This document shows positions 1-8,387 of a DNA stretch of 64,000 bases, piece by piece. The stretch is taken from NCBI GenBank assembly GCA_964615375.1, contig CAZTOW010000013.1:62001-126000 (forward strand), read 5' to 3'. Every line of letters begins with the position of its first letter. Within the stretch, counting starts at the first letter, position 1. The stretch comes from CAZKWG01 sp964615375. Lineage in GTDB: Bacteria > Myxococcota_A > UBA796 > CAZKWG01. Both the position numbers and the translations under genes were made by a program. The notes beneath the pieces were generated by a model that was given only the letters and a program-made list of their open reading frames with translations, ran no database searches and was not told the origin of the DNA.

Positions 1-1735
1 CCGTCCCATGGACCGATGGCGCCTCCGCCGAAAGATCCAACTCCAGCGTGATTTTCGACTCATCGAGAAAGAAACCGAGCCGATCCAGCAGCGCCCTTAT
101 GGTCTGGTTGAGATCCACACGACCCTGGGCGCGCTTCTTCCGCTGGAGGAGGGACAGCGGCAGCGCCGTCCACGCACTCAGCGCCCGCGCGTTTCGCTGC
201 AGGAGCGCGAGCGGGCTCTTCAGCGTTGCATCGAAGACTTCAGGCGGCAACAGGCGACCCCGCTTCTCGATCCGCGCAGCGTTCAGAGCGACGCTGCCCA
301 CGGTCTTGTCTGTCTCGTGGGCGAAGACGCTCGTGGTCACGCCGACCGTTGCTAGCGTGCGGTATAGCTCCATGTCCTCGCGGAGCGCTCGCACCTGCCG
401 CTCGGAGGCCGCAGAGAGCTCATCCACCGCGGCGCCGATGCTCGCCCTCTGATCTTCGGGGAGCGTAGAGATGACCTTCTGAACTGACTTTCGCGAGCTC
501 TCCAAGCTCACTGGAGCAGCGCGGCGCTGATTCCTCCGTTGCTGGTCGCGCGCTTTGACGCGCTCGACCGCCATCCAATTCAACGAGTCCTGCGCGAAGC
601 GTCGCAGCTCCTTGAACGTCTCATCTTCGACGAAGCCACTCCGATCCGTCTTCTGGACAAGGAGCTCTGCCCGGTCCTCCACGACCATGCGACCGATGGC
701 ATTGTTCGTAGACGGGCGCTCCTCAGGACTCCGAGCGCGTGCCAGGTTCATGTCCAGCCAGTCGTGTCCAGGCTCACCGTATGGTGCAATGCGCATGCCA
801 CGATGGTACAGATGCACGCCTCCGACGGCCTTCAACCATTCCCGAACCTGCGGGAGACTTACACCTCGGGATGGATTGAAGCTCTTCACCTCCAACAGGT
901 ACGCCCACAGCTCGAACACAGCGGGAATCGCCTTGTAGGGTCCGAGCTTCGACTCCCAGCGGACGTGTCCGCTGGCGTCCTGCACCTGGACATTGGCCAT
1001 CCCTTCCACCTTCAGCTCGGCCCTCAAGTGGTAGTCTGCCGCGTCGAACCAGGCGTCTTTGACCCGACGCTCCAGATCGTCGAACCCCGAGCCCTCCAGA
1101 ACGGCACGAAAGCCCGTCTTGTTCTGAAATGGATCGTTCAGCAGCACCAGCGAGCGCGCCAGACGCTCGAGCTCCGCGCGCCCAAGCGAACGCGCCAGCC
1201 CGCCGATGACAAGATCCGTCCCCGGGAATCCCCCGGTGCGCTCCCGAAGAATATCAAAAGGCACGTCCTCGACCACGCGGACGCCATCAAACAACGACCA
1301 GTCCACGCGCAGCCTGTATGCGACGCCGGGCTCAGCGGCGGGGCGCGTCTCCAGCTCAACCCACTCTCCCAGTCGGAGCGCGGCGAGCCGACCGAGCCCC
1401 TTGTCACCCGCGGGTACGCGCCCGAGGCGGGTGCGCGCCCGAGAGGCCTTCGCGGATCGCCCGAGCACCAGCCATCCGTCGCGGATCGCCTCCAAGGTCA
1501 TGCCGACGCCGTCATCCGAGACCCGCAATACTCCTCCGGGTCGTTCAACCCCCTCCAGCATGACCCTGCACTCGGTGGCGTCCGCGTCATAGGCGTTCTT
1601 CACGAGCTCGACAATCCCGATGTCGATCGACGGGATCAGCTCCTCACCCAAGCGCTTGAGGATGTCGGGCGCGAAGCGCATGGGCTCCGCGGCGACGGGC
1701 GATGGTGCCAGTGCGACTCGTTGGGCGCGCGCCAT
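1..1735 (-). CDS. GHKL ATPase (HSP90/MutL-like) fused to a histidine-kinase-like C-terminus; 3' end beyond the window
   Basis: The minus-strand frame is open from an ATG at 1735 through position 1, giving 578 codons with no stop, so the C-terminus is missing. Residues 43-53 (ELVKNAYDADA) form a GHKL N-box, about residue 72 onward VSDDGVGMT is the G1 box and GDKGLGRLAA is a G2-like lid motif, so the N-terminal half is an HSP90/MutL-type ATP-binding domain. Near the visible end there is a second signalling unit: a helical stretch with VFAHE that looks like a histidine-kinase dimerization H-box, followed by the start of what resembles a HATPase_c domain. No signal peptide or membrane segment is visible, so it should be cytosolic. 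Base composition is lower in GC than the neighbours, suggesting accessory origin. Two ATPase modules in one protein is known from uncharacterised 'ATP-binding protein' families; the role is not known to me. Confidence 0.8.
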   Translation of the reverse strand, partial: MARAQRVALAPSPVAAEPMRFAPDILKRLGEELIPSIDIGIVELVKNAYDADATECRVMLEGVERPGGVLRVSDDGVGMTLEAIRDGWLVLGRSAKASRARTRLGRVPAGDKGLGRLAALRLGEWVELETRPAAEPGVAYRLRVDWSLFDGVRVVEDVPFDILRERTGGFPGTDLVIGGLARSLGRAELERLARSLVLLNDPFQNKTGFRAVLEGSGFDDLERRVKDAWFDAADYHLRAELKVEGMANVQVQDASGHVRWESKLGPYKAIPAVFELWAYLLEVKSFNPSRGVSLPQVREWLKAVGGVHLYHRGMRIAPYGEPGHDWLDMNLARARSPEERPSTNNAIGRMVVEDRAELLVQKTDRSGFVEDETFKELRRFAQDSLNWMAVERVKARDQQRRNQRRAAPVSLESSRKSVQKVISTLPEDQRASIGAAVDELSAASERQVRALREDMELYRTLATVGVTTSVFAHETDKTVGSVALNAARIEKRGRLLPPEVFDATLKSPLALLQRNARALSAWTALPLSLLQRKKRAQGRVDLNQTIRALLDRLGFFLDESKITLELDLSAEAPSVHGT

Positions 1736-1757
1736 CCGGTCTCGAATCCTCAAGATC

Positions 1758-1763
1758 AGAATA
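1758..1763 (-). promoter_or_regulatory. -10 element TATTCT of the GHKL ATPase gene
   Basis: TATTCT on the minus strand lies 22 nt before the ATG at 1735, in a GC-poor spot between two minus-strand genes. GAGG lies between it and the start and could serve as a weak ribosome site. It suggests the gene is transcribed separately from the upstream DUF3160 gene. Confidence 0.35.
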
Positions 1764-1784
1764 TCACGGCGCCCCACGCCCCGC

Positions 1785-3779
1785 TCAGCGCCCCGGCGCG
1801 AACAGCGGGGCCAGCCAGGCGGGGTGGCCGGGGTCCAGCGGCGGCTGGTCGCTCCCGTACTCGGGGCTGAGCCGACCCGTCCAGGCGGCGTCGCTCATCC
1901 GCGCCATCCCAGGGGTCCAGAGGGCGTGGATGTCCTGGGTGGGGCCGACGGCGACGACGGGGCCCTCGCAGGAGGGGGCGACGACCAGGAGGGGGCGGAC
2001 GGCGCCGGTGCCGACGTGCAGCACCTCGCCGCCGAAGTCCTCGTCGGGCGGGCGGACGTAGACGTCGACCACCACGCGCTCCCAGTTGACGGCCTGATCG
2101 GTGAGCGTGATCTCCGGCTTCGGCCAGTACAGGCTCGGGTACCAGCCGTCGATGGCGTCGCCCTCGTACTCACCCGCCGGCTGGAAGCTCACGGCCCCCT
2201 GGAGCCAGCGCTGGTCGGCGGCTGCGAGCGGCGCGGGGCCGGCCTGGGCGAGGGCGATGTCGCGGAGGCGGAGCAGGGTGCGCTCAACCTCGGAGAGGTG
2301 TGCCAGGAGCTCGGCCTCCGCCCGCTGGGCGAGCAGCTCGCGCATGGCCCCGGCGATCCCGGCCAGGGCCTCGTAGAAGGCGGGGTAGGGCTCGACGAGG
2401 ACCTCGGGGAAGGAGCATCCCCCCTCGTTGGCGTAGGGCGCGAAGAGACGGGTGTCGTGACGGAGCAGGGTCCAGGTGGAGAGCTGGAGCATGGCCGTGC
2501 GTCGCGCCCCGAGGTCCCCGGCCCAGGGGCCCGGCCTCGCCCCGGCGCGCCCGTCGGCCAGCGCGCGCACGGCGTCCAGCCAGCGATCCCGCAGCGAGCC
2601 GGTCCAGTGCTCGGGCGGGAGCTGGCGCAGATCCCGCGCCCAGACCGCGGCCCGGGTGCGCTGGGGCTCGGGCACCCAGGAGAAGGCGCTCGCGTTGCCC
2701 AGGGCGCCCAGCAGCGCGGCGAGCTCCGGGCGCGCCCCCACCGGGGCCAGGCCGCCCAGGATGGCGCTGTCCACCGCCAGGGCCGGCGGGAGCAGCGAGA
2801 AGCGCTGGAGGAGCCCCGGCCCCGCGCCGAGCTCGACCCCGGAGACCACCAGCCCGAGCTCAGACGCCGCCAGATCGCGCTCCCAACCCGAGCTCTCCGC
2901 GAGCGTGGCCACATCCCGCCCCGCCATCCAGGCCCCCAGGCTCTCGGGGTCGGCCCCGTCGGGCTCGCCGTAGACGCCGCGCACCCAGCGCCGGACGGGC
3001 GCCCAGCGCGCGGCGATCTCGGGCTCCGCCGCCAGCCCGCTCAGGGTGAGGGCACCGAGGGCCGCGCGTCGATCGACCTCCAGCCCCCCGCCCTCGGCCT
3101 CGCGCCCGAACCCGAAGGCCCCCTCGCGGAGCCAGGTCACGGCCCGGAACCAGCGTTGCCCCTCCTCGTCGGTGTAGGGCGCGGCGGGCACGAAGGCCGA
3201 GGGATCCAGCACCCGATCCCGCCCCTGCAGGTTGACCGGGACGGGCGGACCCGCGGAGCCGCCGCTCCACACCTCGCGATCGTTTAGCCATCCGTCTCGG
3301 AGAACGCCGAGGATGGCCCTCGCCTTCGCCGTCACGGCCTCATCGGCGCAGCCCGCCTCCAGCCGCGCCTCGTCGGGCTGGGTGGCGAGGGCGAGCGCCA
3401 CGCAGAGGTGAAGGTGGACGTCCATGCGCACCTGCTCGGGCAGGGCGTCGGGGAGCGCCGCGGCCTCCATGGCCCGGAGCGCCGCGACCAGATCGGGCAG
3501 CAGGATGCCCGCTTCCTCTGCCACGATCTGGTCGAGGAAGATCTGGTGCAGCGGAAAATTCAGGCTGTCCGCCGTCACCAGCAGGGGGAGATCCTGCCGG
3601 TAGATCTCGCGATAGCCCCCGATGTAGGTCCCCATGTCCTGGTCGAGGACCATCATCTGGCCTTGGACGAGCTTCCGGCCCTCGCCCTCCGTCAGCGCGA
3701 GGGCCTTCGCGACGAGGCCGAGGTGCCGAGGCTCGGCGGCCTCGACGGGGGCGTGCAGGGCGAGGGCGAGGAGCAACAT
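1785..3779 (-). CDS. DUF3160 family secreted protein
   Basis: 664 aa. The first 14 residues form a short hydrophobic signal peptide (LLLALALHAPVEA), so the protein is probably exported. Near residues 55-75 it carries the hallmark of DUF3160, an IY-rich segment followed by LPLLVTADSLNFPLHQIF, and the C-terminal third (VVVDVYVRPPDEDFGGEV and a closing WTGRLSPEYG stretch) fits the same family, whose function is unknown. It precedes the GHKL ATPase gene on the same strand with a 49-nt gap. There is no good Shine-Dalgarno site; instead a -10 hexamer sits exactly 6 nt before the ATG, which argues for a leaderless message and supports this start. Confidence 0.8.
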   Translation of the reverse strand: MLLLALALHAPVEAAEPRHLGLVAKALALTEGEGRKLVQGQMMVLDQDMGTYIGGYREIYRQDLPLLVTADSLNFPLHQIFLDQIVAEEAGILLPDLVAALRAMEAAALPDALPEQVRMDVHLHLCVALALATQPDEARLEAGCADEAVTAKARAILGVLRDGWLNDREVWSGGSAGPPVPVNLQGRDRVLDPSAFVPAAPYTDEEGQRWFRAVTWLREGAFGFGREAEGGGLEVDRRAALGALTLSGLAAEPEIAARWAPVRRWVRGVYGEPDGADPESLGAWMAGRDVATLAESSGWERDLAASELGLVVSGVELGAGPGLLQRFSLLPPALAVDSAILGGLAPVGARPELAALLGALGNASAFSWVPEPQRTRAAVWARDLRQLPPEHWTGSLRDRWLDAVRALADGRAGARPGPWAGDLGARRTAMLQLSTWTLLRHDTRLFAPYANEGGCSFPEVLVEPYPAFYEALAGIAGAMRELLAQRAEAELLAHLSEVERTLLRLRDIALAQAGPAPLAAADQRWLQGAVSFQPAGEYEGDAIDGWYPSLYWPKPEITLTDQAVNWERVVVDVYVRPPDEDFGGEVLHVGTGAVRPLLVVAPSCEGPVVAVGPTQDIHALWTPGMARMSDAAWTGRLSPEYGSDQPPLDPGHPAWLAPLFAPGR

Positions 3780-3785
3780 GGGCTC

Positions 3786-3791
3786 ACGGTA
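3786..3791 (-). promoter_or_regulatory. -10 element TACCGT, leaderless promoter of the DUF3160 gene
   Basis: GTGCTACCGT then 6 nt then ATG. The usual distance from -10 hexamer to start of transcription would put +1 on the A of the start codon. The same TANNNT-N6-ATG arrangement recurs before several other genes in this window. Confidence 0.5.
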
Positions 3792-3815
3792 GCACGCCCC
3801 AGCGCGCTCGGAGCC

Positions 3816-4841
3816 TCAGTCAACGAGGAACACCTGATTGAACCCGTAGCTCTTGCACTCCCAGGCGATGAGCTCGCGCCCGGCCAGCAGCTCTCCCCCG
3901 CGGACGTCCAGACAGAGCCCCTCGGGAGAGCGGATCTGAACATTCGCGAGGATGTTGACGAGCGCAGGGAAGGTCGCATGCCCCTCGTAGCCCTCGGTCC
4001 CGAGCAGGTCGAAGCGCTTCTCGTCCACACCGTAGACCTTCCAGGACTGGCCCGCCGTCCCGCCCAGGCAGAGTTCGATGGTGACAGGATTGCCGCGGCC
4101 GTGATGGGTGACGCACCAGGTCCCCTCCTGCGCGAGGTCCGAGCTCAGCATCGCTCCGCCAACGAAGGAAAACCGCTGGTTCTTCGAGGTTCGGGGTACA
4201 GACAGACCGCCCACGTTCTCCACGCTCTGCTTGCACGCCCAGAGGATGAGGCGGGTGCCCGCCGCCGCCTTCTCGCCCTCCACGTCCACGCACAGCAGGT
4301 TGGTCGTCTTGAGGGCGAAGCGCTGCCCAGCGCTCGGGGTCTTCACGACGGAGAAGATGGAGAAAGGCTCGACCTTGAAGGTCTCCCAGGGCCCCCGCTT
4401 CTCCCGATCGGCGACCAGCAGGCCGCCCCGGCTCTGGTCGGCGCTCACGTATCGGCCGTTCCAGGCCTTCAACGCGATCCCTCCGTCCACGGACTCCAGC
4501 GTGAAGGTCTCCCAGGGTCCCCGGGAATTGCGATTGGCGATGAGCTCCATCCCGATGGTCTCGTCCGCCGTCACGTACAGGTTCTTGGGGGTCAGCAGCG
4601 CCACCTTGCCGCCGCCCAGATCCTCGATGGTGAACCTCTCCCAGGCCCAGGGGGTGCTCCGGTCCGCGACCAGTCGCTGCGTGGTCTCGCGCTGATGCGA
4701 CACGTACTTGCCGCTCGCGTCGATCAGGTGGAAGGAGCTCGCCTTCATCGTCTCCGCGGTGGGGTTGGTGAACACCTCGGCGAGCGCGGTGGGGAGCGTC
4801 GAGAGGAGGGCCAGAGACATGAGAAAGGTACAGACGCGCAT
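3816..4841 (-). CDS. Secreted lectin: fascin-like beta-trefoil plus ricin B-type trefoil
   Basis: 341 aa. A signal peptide ends near residue 21 (LPTALA). Residues 35-155 contain three repeats of the type 'G.YVS...', '..LYVTAD..', 'GRYVSAD' each followed by RGPWETF, which is the fascin-like (actin cross-linker type) beta-trefoil pattern. Residues 160-341 hold a second trefoil with LCVDVEG..., ILWACK and a C-terminal LCLDVRGGE...IAWECK...NQVF, matching ricin B-type carbohydrate-binding repeats. No catalytic domain is present, so it is probably a cell-surface or extracellular sugar-binding protein. The ATG at 4841 is preceded by GAGGTG with 6-nt spacing. Confidence 0.8.
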   Translation of the reverse strand: MRVCTFLMSLALLSTLPTALAEVFTNPTAETMKASSFHLIDASGKYVSHQRETTQRLVADRSTPWAWERFTIEDLGGGKVALLTPKNLYVTADETIGMELIANRNSRGPWETFTLESVDGGIALKAWNGRYVSADQSRGGLLVADREKRGPWETFKVEPFSIFSVVKTPSAGQRFALKTTNLLCVDVEGEKAAAGTRLILWACKQSVENVGGLSVPRTSKNQRFSFVGGAMLSSDLAQEGTWCVTHHGRGNPVTIELCLGGTAGQSWKVYGVDEKRFDLLGTEGYEGHATFPALVNILANVQIRSPEGLCLDVRGGELLAGRELIAWECKSYGFNQVFLVD

Positions 4842-4939
4842 GGGCGCACCTCGAGACAGGGCTGGTGTAGAGACCCGCGGACGAGACTGTCCACGAAGTC
4901 TGTACAGCGATCATAGGGCCAGACGGCGGACCCAGGCTA

Positions 4940-6229
4940 TCAAGATTTCTTGAGTTGGACGTCCTGAGCTCCCGGCCCCGGCGTGAGCGCCCGCCAGGCC
5001 CGCTCCGCGGCGAGGCACAGGAAGAAGGGCAGGTAGATCGCGGGGCGCGTCCAGGCGGGCTCGACCCAGGCGTCGCGCTCGAGGTCCAGCGTGCTCAGCA
5101 CGGCGTAGGCCAGCGGGACCAGCGTGGCCAGCACCGTCCAGGACCGGACCCCGCAGAGCAGCGCCGGCACCCAGGCCCAGGCCACGTACCAGGGGTGGAC
5201 CGTGGGCGAGAGCAGCACGAAGGCGCCGCCGGCCCACAGCGCCACCTCCGCCGGATCCCGCCGCCGCCACGCCGCCAGGACCGTCACCATCGCCCCCAGC
5301 CCCACCGCCAGGCGCCGGGCGGGCAGGTCGTCGTTCATCGTCATCCATGAGACATTCTCAAGGATCGGAAAGATTGATCCATTGAAGGACCAGCGCCGCG
5401 TGTAGTTGCCCAGCGCGAAGAACATGGTCTCGCCCGCGTCCCAGAAGGGGGCCGAGAGCAGCAGCAGCAACCCGAGCCCCACCCCCAACGCCGCGAGCCG
5501 CCTCCCCCGCGGCCCCGGCGCCCGCAGCAGGGTAGGCAGGAGCAGGGCCGGGAAGAGCTTGACCCCCGCCCCCAGGGTGGCGGCCCACACCCCGCCCGCG
5601 CCGCCCAGCCCCCGCCGCCCGCGATCCCAGCCGCGGATCGCCAGCACCAGCATCAGCAGGGCGAGGCTGTCCAGGTGGCCGCTGCCCGCGCTCTCCACGG
5701 CGCCGAGCGGGTGCAGGGCGTAGAGCCAGGCCGGCGCCGTGCTCCGACCCCGCCCCGCCAGCGTGGACGCCAGGGCCCAGGCCAGCAGCGCGTCGCAGAG
5801 CCCGAAGGCCAGCTTCATCCCCAGCGGATCGTAGAGCAACGCCGAGACGGCCGTGAACAGGGCCATCGCCACCGGCGGGTAGATGGTGGGGATGGTGGGG
5901 TGGCCGACCTGCGCGCGGATGGGGTCGGCGGGCCAGCCCTCCCAGGCGGGCGGGTGCAGGTAGGGGTTGCCGCCCAGCAGCACGGCTTTGCCCTCCCACA
6001 GGTAGCGGTAGAGGTCGTCCGACAGGGACACGGGCGAGGCCAGCAGCACCACACGGATGATCAGCGCCGCCACCCCCACGCGCGCCGCTCCTCCCTGCGG
6101 CTTCGGCAGGACCACCACGCCGACGCCCCAGACCAGCAGCAGCGGAATGGCCGCTCGCACCTCCTCCCGCAGATCGCCCAGCGAGACCAGGAGCAGCGCG
6201 CAGACCAGAGACCACACGAGGGCAGGCAT
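4940..6229 (-). CDS. Polytopic GT87/DUF2029-like mannosyltransferase
   Basis: 429 aa, very hydrophobic, with roughly ten membrane segments spread over the protein. Near residue 65 it carries SDDLYRYLWEGKAVLLGGNP, the periplasmic loop with an acidic pair typical of polyprenyl-phosphate-dependent GT-C mannosyltransferases, followed by YPPVAMALF. It should transfer a sugar from a lipid-linked donor at the outer face of the inner membrane, for glycolipid or protein glycosylation. The start is taken as ATG 6229 (GAGGAAG upstream); an ATG at 6247 in frame is an alternative. It is transcribed divergently from the zincin gene. A patch at 5340-5392 uses AT-rich codons unlike the rest of the gene. Confidence 0.78.
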   Translation of the reverse strand: MPALVWSLVCALLLVSLGDLREEVRAAIPLLLVWGVGVVVLPKPQGGAARVGVAALIIRVVLLASPVSLSDDLYRYLWEGKAVLLGGNPYLHPPAWEGWPADPIRAQVGHPTIPTIYPPVAMALFTAVSALLYDPLGMKLAFGLCDALLAWALASTLAGRGRSTAPAWLYALHPLGAVESAGSGHLDSLALLMLVLAIRGWDRGRRGLGGAGGVWAATLGAGVKLFPALLLPTLLRAPGPRGRRLAALGVGLGLLLLLSAPFWDAGETMFFALGNYTRRWSFNGSIFPILENVSWMTMNDDLPARRLAVGLGAMVTVLAAWRRRDPAEVALWAGGAFVLLSPTVHPWYVAWAWVPALLCGVRSWTVLATLVPLAYAVLSTLDLERDAWVEPAWTRPAIYLPFFLCLAAERAWRALTPGPGAQDVQLKKS

Positions 6230-6250
6230 ACCCGCTATCTTCCTCATTGC

Positions 6251-7552
6251 GTGTCCGTCGTCGACCCCCCTCCCGCGCTCGACAGGCCCCGCTGGCGGGT
6301 CGTGCTGGTCCGTCTGCCCCCGGGGGGCTCGGCGGCGCTGATGTCGGTGCTCCCGCGAGATCGGACGATCGACGCCGATGATCTGCCGATCGTGCTGCGC
6401 GTGGTGGACGACCAGGAGGCCGCGCACCAGACCGCTGAGCGCCTGCGCCTGGTGGGGGCCAGGGTGGCGCTCCTGGAGGAGAGCGCGCCCCCGCCGCACA
6501 GCCCCTACTGCCCGGAGCACGTCACGGCCCTGGCGGCCCGGAGCTGCCGGCGCTGCAAGCGCGCGATCTGCGCGGAGTGCGTGATCGCGGCCGAGAGCCG
6601 CCCGCTCTGCGCCGCCTGCTTCCGCCGCCAGCAGCGCGAGCGCCGGGAGCTGCGCGCGCGCCAGCTCTTCATGGTCTTCCTCTTCGCGGTCTTCCTCTTC
6701 GAGCTCTCCCGCTTCCTCCGCGAGGAGGCGGCGAGCGTGGCGCCCGACGGGGTCGTGACCGTGGGCCTCTACCAGTTCGTGCCGCCCGGTCGACTGCACG
6801 CGCCCATCGTGCGGCGCATGAACCAGCAGCGCGGCTCCGACGAGGAGTCCCTGCGCGACATCGGCCCCTGGTTCGACCAGGAGCGCGAGCGCTACACCGG
6901 GCGCGCCGGGCCCTACCTGCGCCTGGAGCTGCGCGGCCCCTGGGCAGAGCAGGTGCGCCCCCCCTCGCTGGGCGAGCCGGACGATCCGCTCTGGCGCATC
7001 GCCCTCCAGAGCTGGCGTTACGCCGGCTACTTCAGCGAGCTGGTCGAGACCCGGGGCCTGGACCCGGACGACGTGGCGGTGCGCGTCTACGTGGTCTACG
7101 GCGAGAGCGAGAGCGATCTGGCGGCCCACTCGCGCGGCTCGGAGAAGGGGCGCCTGGCCATCGCCTTCATCGCGCTGGACGAGCAGAACCCGACCTACGC
7201 CCTGGCCACGGTCGCGCACGAGCTCGCCCACACGCTGGGCGCGCGCGACCTCTACGACGAGGCCAGCAGCCTCGCCGTCTACCCCGAGGGCTACGTGGAG
7301 CCCTTCGCCGACCCGCTCTTCCCCCAGCGCTACGCCGAGCTGATGGCGGTAGACCGGCCGCTGGGGCTCCGCGAGGAGGCGGAGGCGCGGAGCCTGTCCG
7401 AGCTGCGCATCGGCTACCGCACCGCCGCGGACATGGGCTGGATCGGCGAGGAGCAGGCGGCCTGGTTCTATGATCCGCCGGACGGCCGCGCCCAGGAGGC
7501 GCTCGAGGAGGAGTCGCCCATCAGCGAGGAGCCGCCGCCGACCCCGGAGTGA
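6251..7552 (+). CDS. L7/L12-C-like domain + B-box zinc finger + TM + HExxH metalloprotease
   Basis: 433 aa from GTG 6251. Residues 12-75 (RWRVVLVRLPPGG ... VVDDQEAAHQTAERLRLVGARVALLEE) resemble the C-terminal ribosomal L7/L12/ClpS-like fold. Residues 82-120 hold Cys/His pairs CPEH, SCRRCKRAICAECV and LCAACF, a B-box-type zinc finger. A single membrane segment follows (about 138-150), then a soluble domain with VAHELAHTLGARDLYD, a zincin active site with a possible Asp third ligand, and an EGYVEPFADPLFPQRYAELM segment seen in related uncharacterised zincins. The catalytic domain would sit outside the cytoplasm and the zinc finger inside. No Shine-Dalgarno site is visible; TATCTT lies 9 nt before the GTG. 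The start is therefore less certain than the domains. Confidence 0.72.
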   Translation: MSVVDPPPALDRPRWRVVLVRLPPGGSAALMSVLPRDRTIDADDLPIVLRVVDDQEAAHQTAERLRLVGARVALLEESAPPPHSPYCPEHVTALAARSCRRCKRAICAECVIAAESRPLCAACFRRQQRERRELRARQLFMVFLFAVFLFELSRFLREEAASVAPDGVVTVGLYQFVPPGRLHAPIVRRMNQQRGSDEESLRDIGPWFDQERERYTGRAGPYLRLELRGPWAEQVRPPSLGEPDDPLWRIALQSWRYAGYFSELVETRGLDPDDVAVRVYVVYGESESDLAAHSRGSEKGRLAIAFIALDEQNPTYALATVAHELAHTLGARDLYDEASSLAVYPEGYVEPFADPLFPQRYAELMAVDRPLGLREEAEARSLSELRIGYRTAADMGWIGEEQAAWFYDPPDGRAQEALEEESPISEEPPPTPE

Positions 7553-7635
7553 GCGCCTTCGCGTCCGAAATTGGAATGGCCCACCGGGCTCGGGGGAAAT
7601 AGAGTCGTCCTGACCCCAGAGCCCTCGGAGCCGCG

Positions 7636-8379
7636 ATGCTGTCCCTGCTGTACGCCCTGCTCCTCTGGTGCGGCCTCTCCTGGGCCGGCGAGCAGAAGGT
7701 GGTCTACGATCTGCGCCTGGACGGCCGCTCGGTCGGCAAGCGCGAGCTCACGCTCCGCTACCTGCAGACCAGCGGGGGCGAGATCCGCATCCTGGAGACC
7801 TGGACGGAGCTGACGGTGGTGGTGGCGGGGACCACCCACACGCTCAAGAGCCGCGCCACCGCCAAGGCCGGCGGGAGCCCCGGCTTCGTGAGCGCGGTGC
7901 AGCTGGACGGCAAGAACACGGAGATCCAGGGGCGCCTGCTGCCCGACCGGCGCTGGATGGTGACGGTGGCCGAGGGCGGCGAGCTCAAGACCTGGTACTA
8001 CCGCGGCAGCGAGCTCACGCTCACCAGCCTGGACCTGCTGGACCCGCGCCGGCACCTGCTCCTGCTGGACAACCCGACGGCCTACGTGCTGGCGGCGGAG
8101 ACCGGGGTGGTGACGGGCGGGGCGACGCGGGATCTGGGCGAGCGCACCGTCAAGGTCGGCGCCGCCGAGGTCTCGGCGCGCTGCGCCTCCTTCGAGCCCG
8201 ACACGGGCCCCATGGAGCTCTGCTGGTCCGACGAGGGCCTGCTCCTGAGCTACGCCACCACCCTCTTCGGCAAGCAGATCGACGCGGTCGCCACCGAGGT
8301 CCCCGCGCCCGCCGTCTTCGGGACGGTGGAGACGCCCGCGCTCGAGACCGGGGGCACCCTGTCCGAGGAGCCACTGTAG
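7636..8379 (+). CDS. Exported protein, DUF6134/DUF3108-like beta fold
   Basis: 247 aa with a signal peptide (LLYALLLWCGLSWA). The mature start VVYDLRLDGRSVGKRELTLRY and the later LDLLDPRRHLLLLDN segment resemble periplasmic proteins of the DUF3108/DUF6134 type, which start with a 'YDV.LDG..IG' strand; no enzyme motif is visible. ATG at 7636 has GGAG 5 nt upstream. The next gene starts 8 nt after its stop, with the ribosome site (AGGAG) overlapping the stop codon, so the two are likely cotranscribed. The assignment rests on pattern only. Confidence 0.65.
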   Translation: MLSLLYALLLWCGLSWAGEQKVVYDLRLDGRSVGKRELTLRYLQTSGGEIRILETWTELTVVVAGTTHTLKSRATAKAGGSPGFVSAVQLDGKNTEIQGRLLPDRRWMVTVAEGGELKTWYYRGSELTLTSLDLLDPRRHLLLLDNPTAYVLAAETGVVTGGATRDLGERTVKVGAAEVSARCASFEPDTGPMELCWSDEGLLLSYATTLFGKQIDAVATEVPAPAVFGTVETPALETGGTLSEEPL

Positions 8380-8387
8380 GAGCGAGA

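Noticed and set aside
4108..4695. Antisense frame of 195 codons across the lectin gene.
   Set aside because: The minus-strand lectin has a signal peptide and two trefoil domains, so the plus frame is a shadow.
5340..5392. AT-rich patch in the mannosyltransferase gene as a possible insertion or frameshift.
   Set aside because: The frame continues without break and the coded residues (WSFNGSIFPILENVSW) fit the membrane protein.
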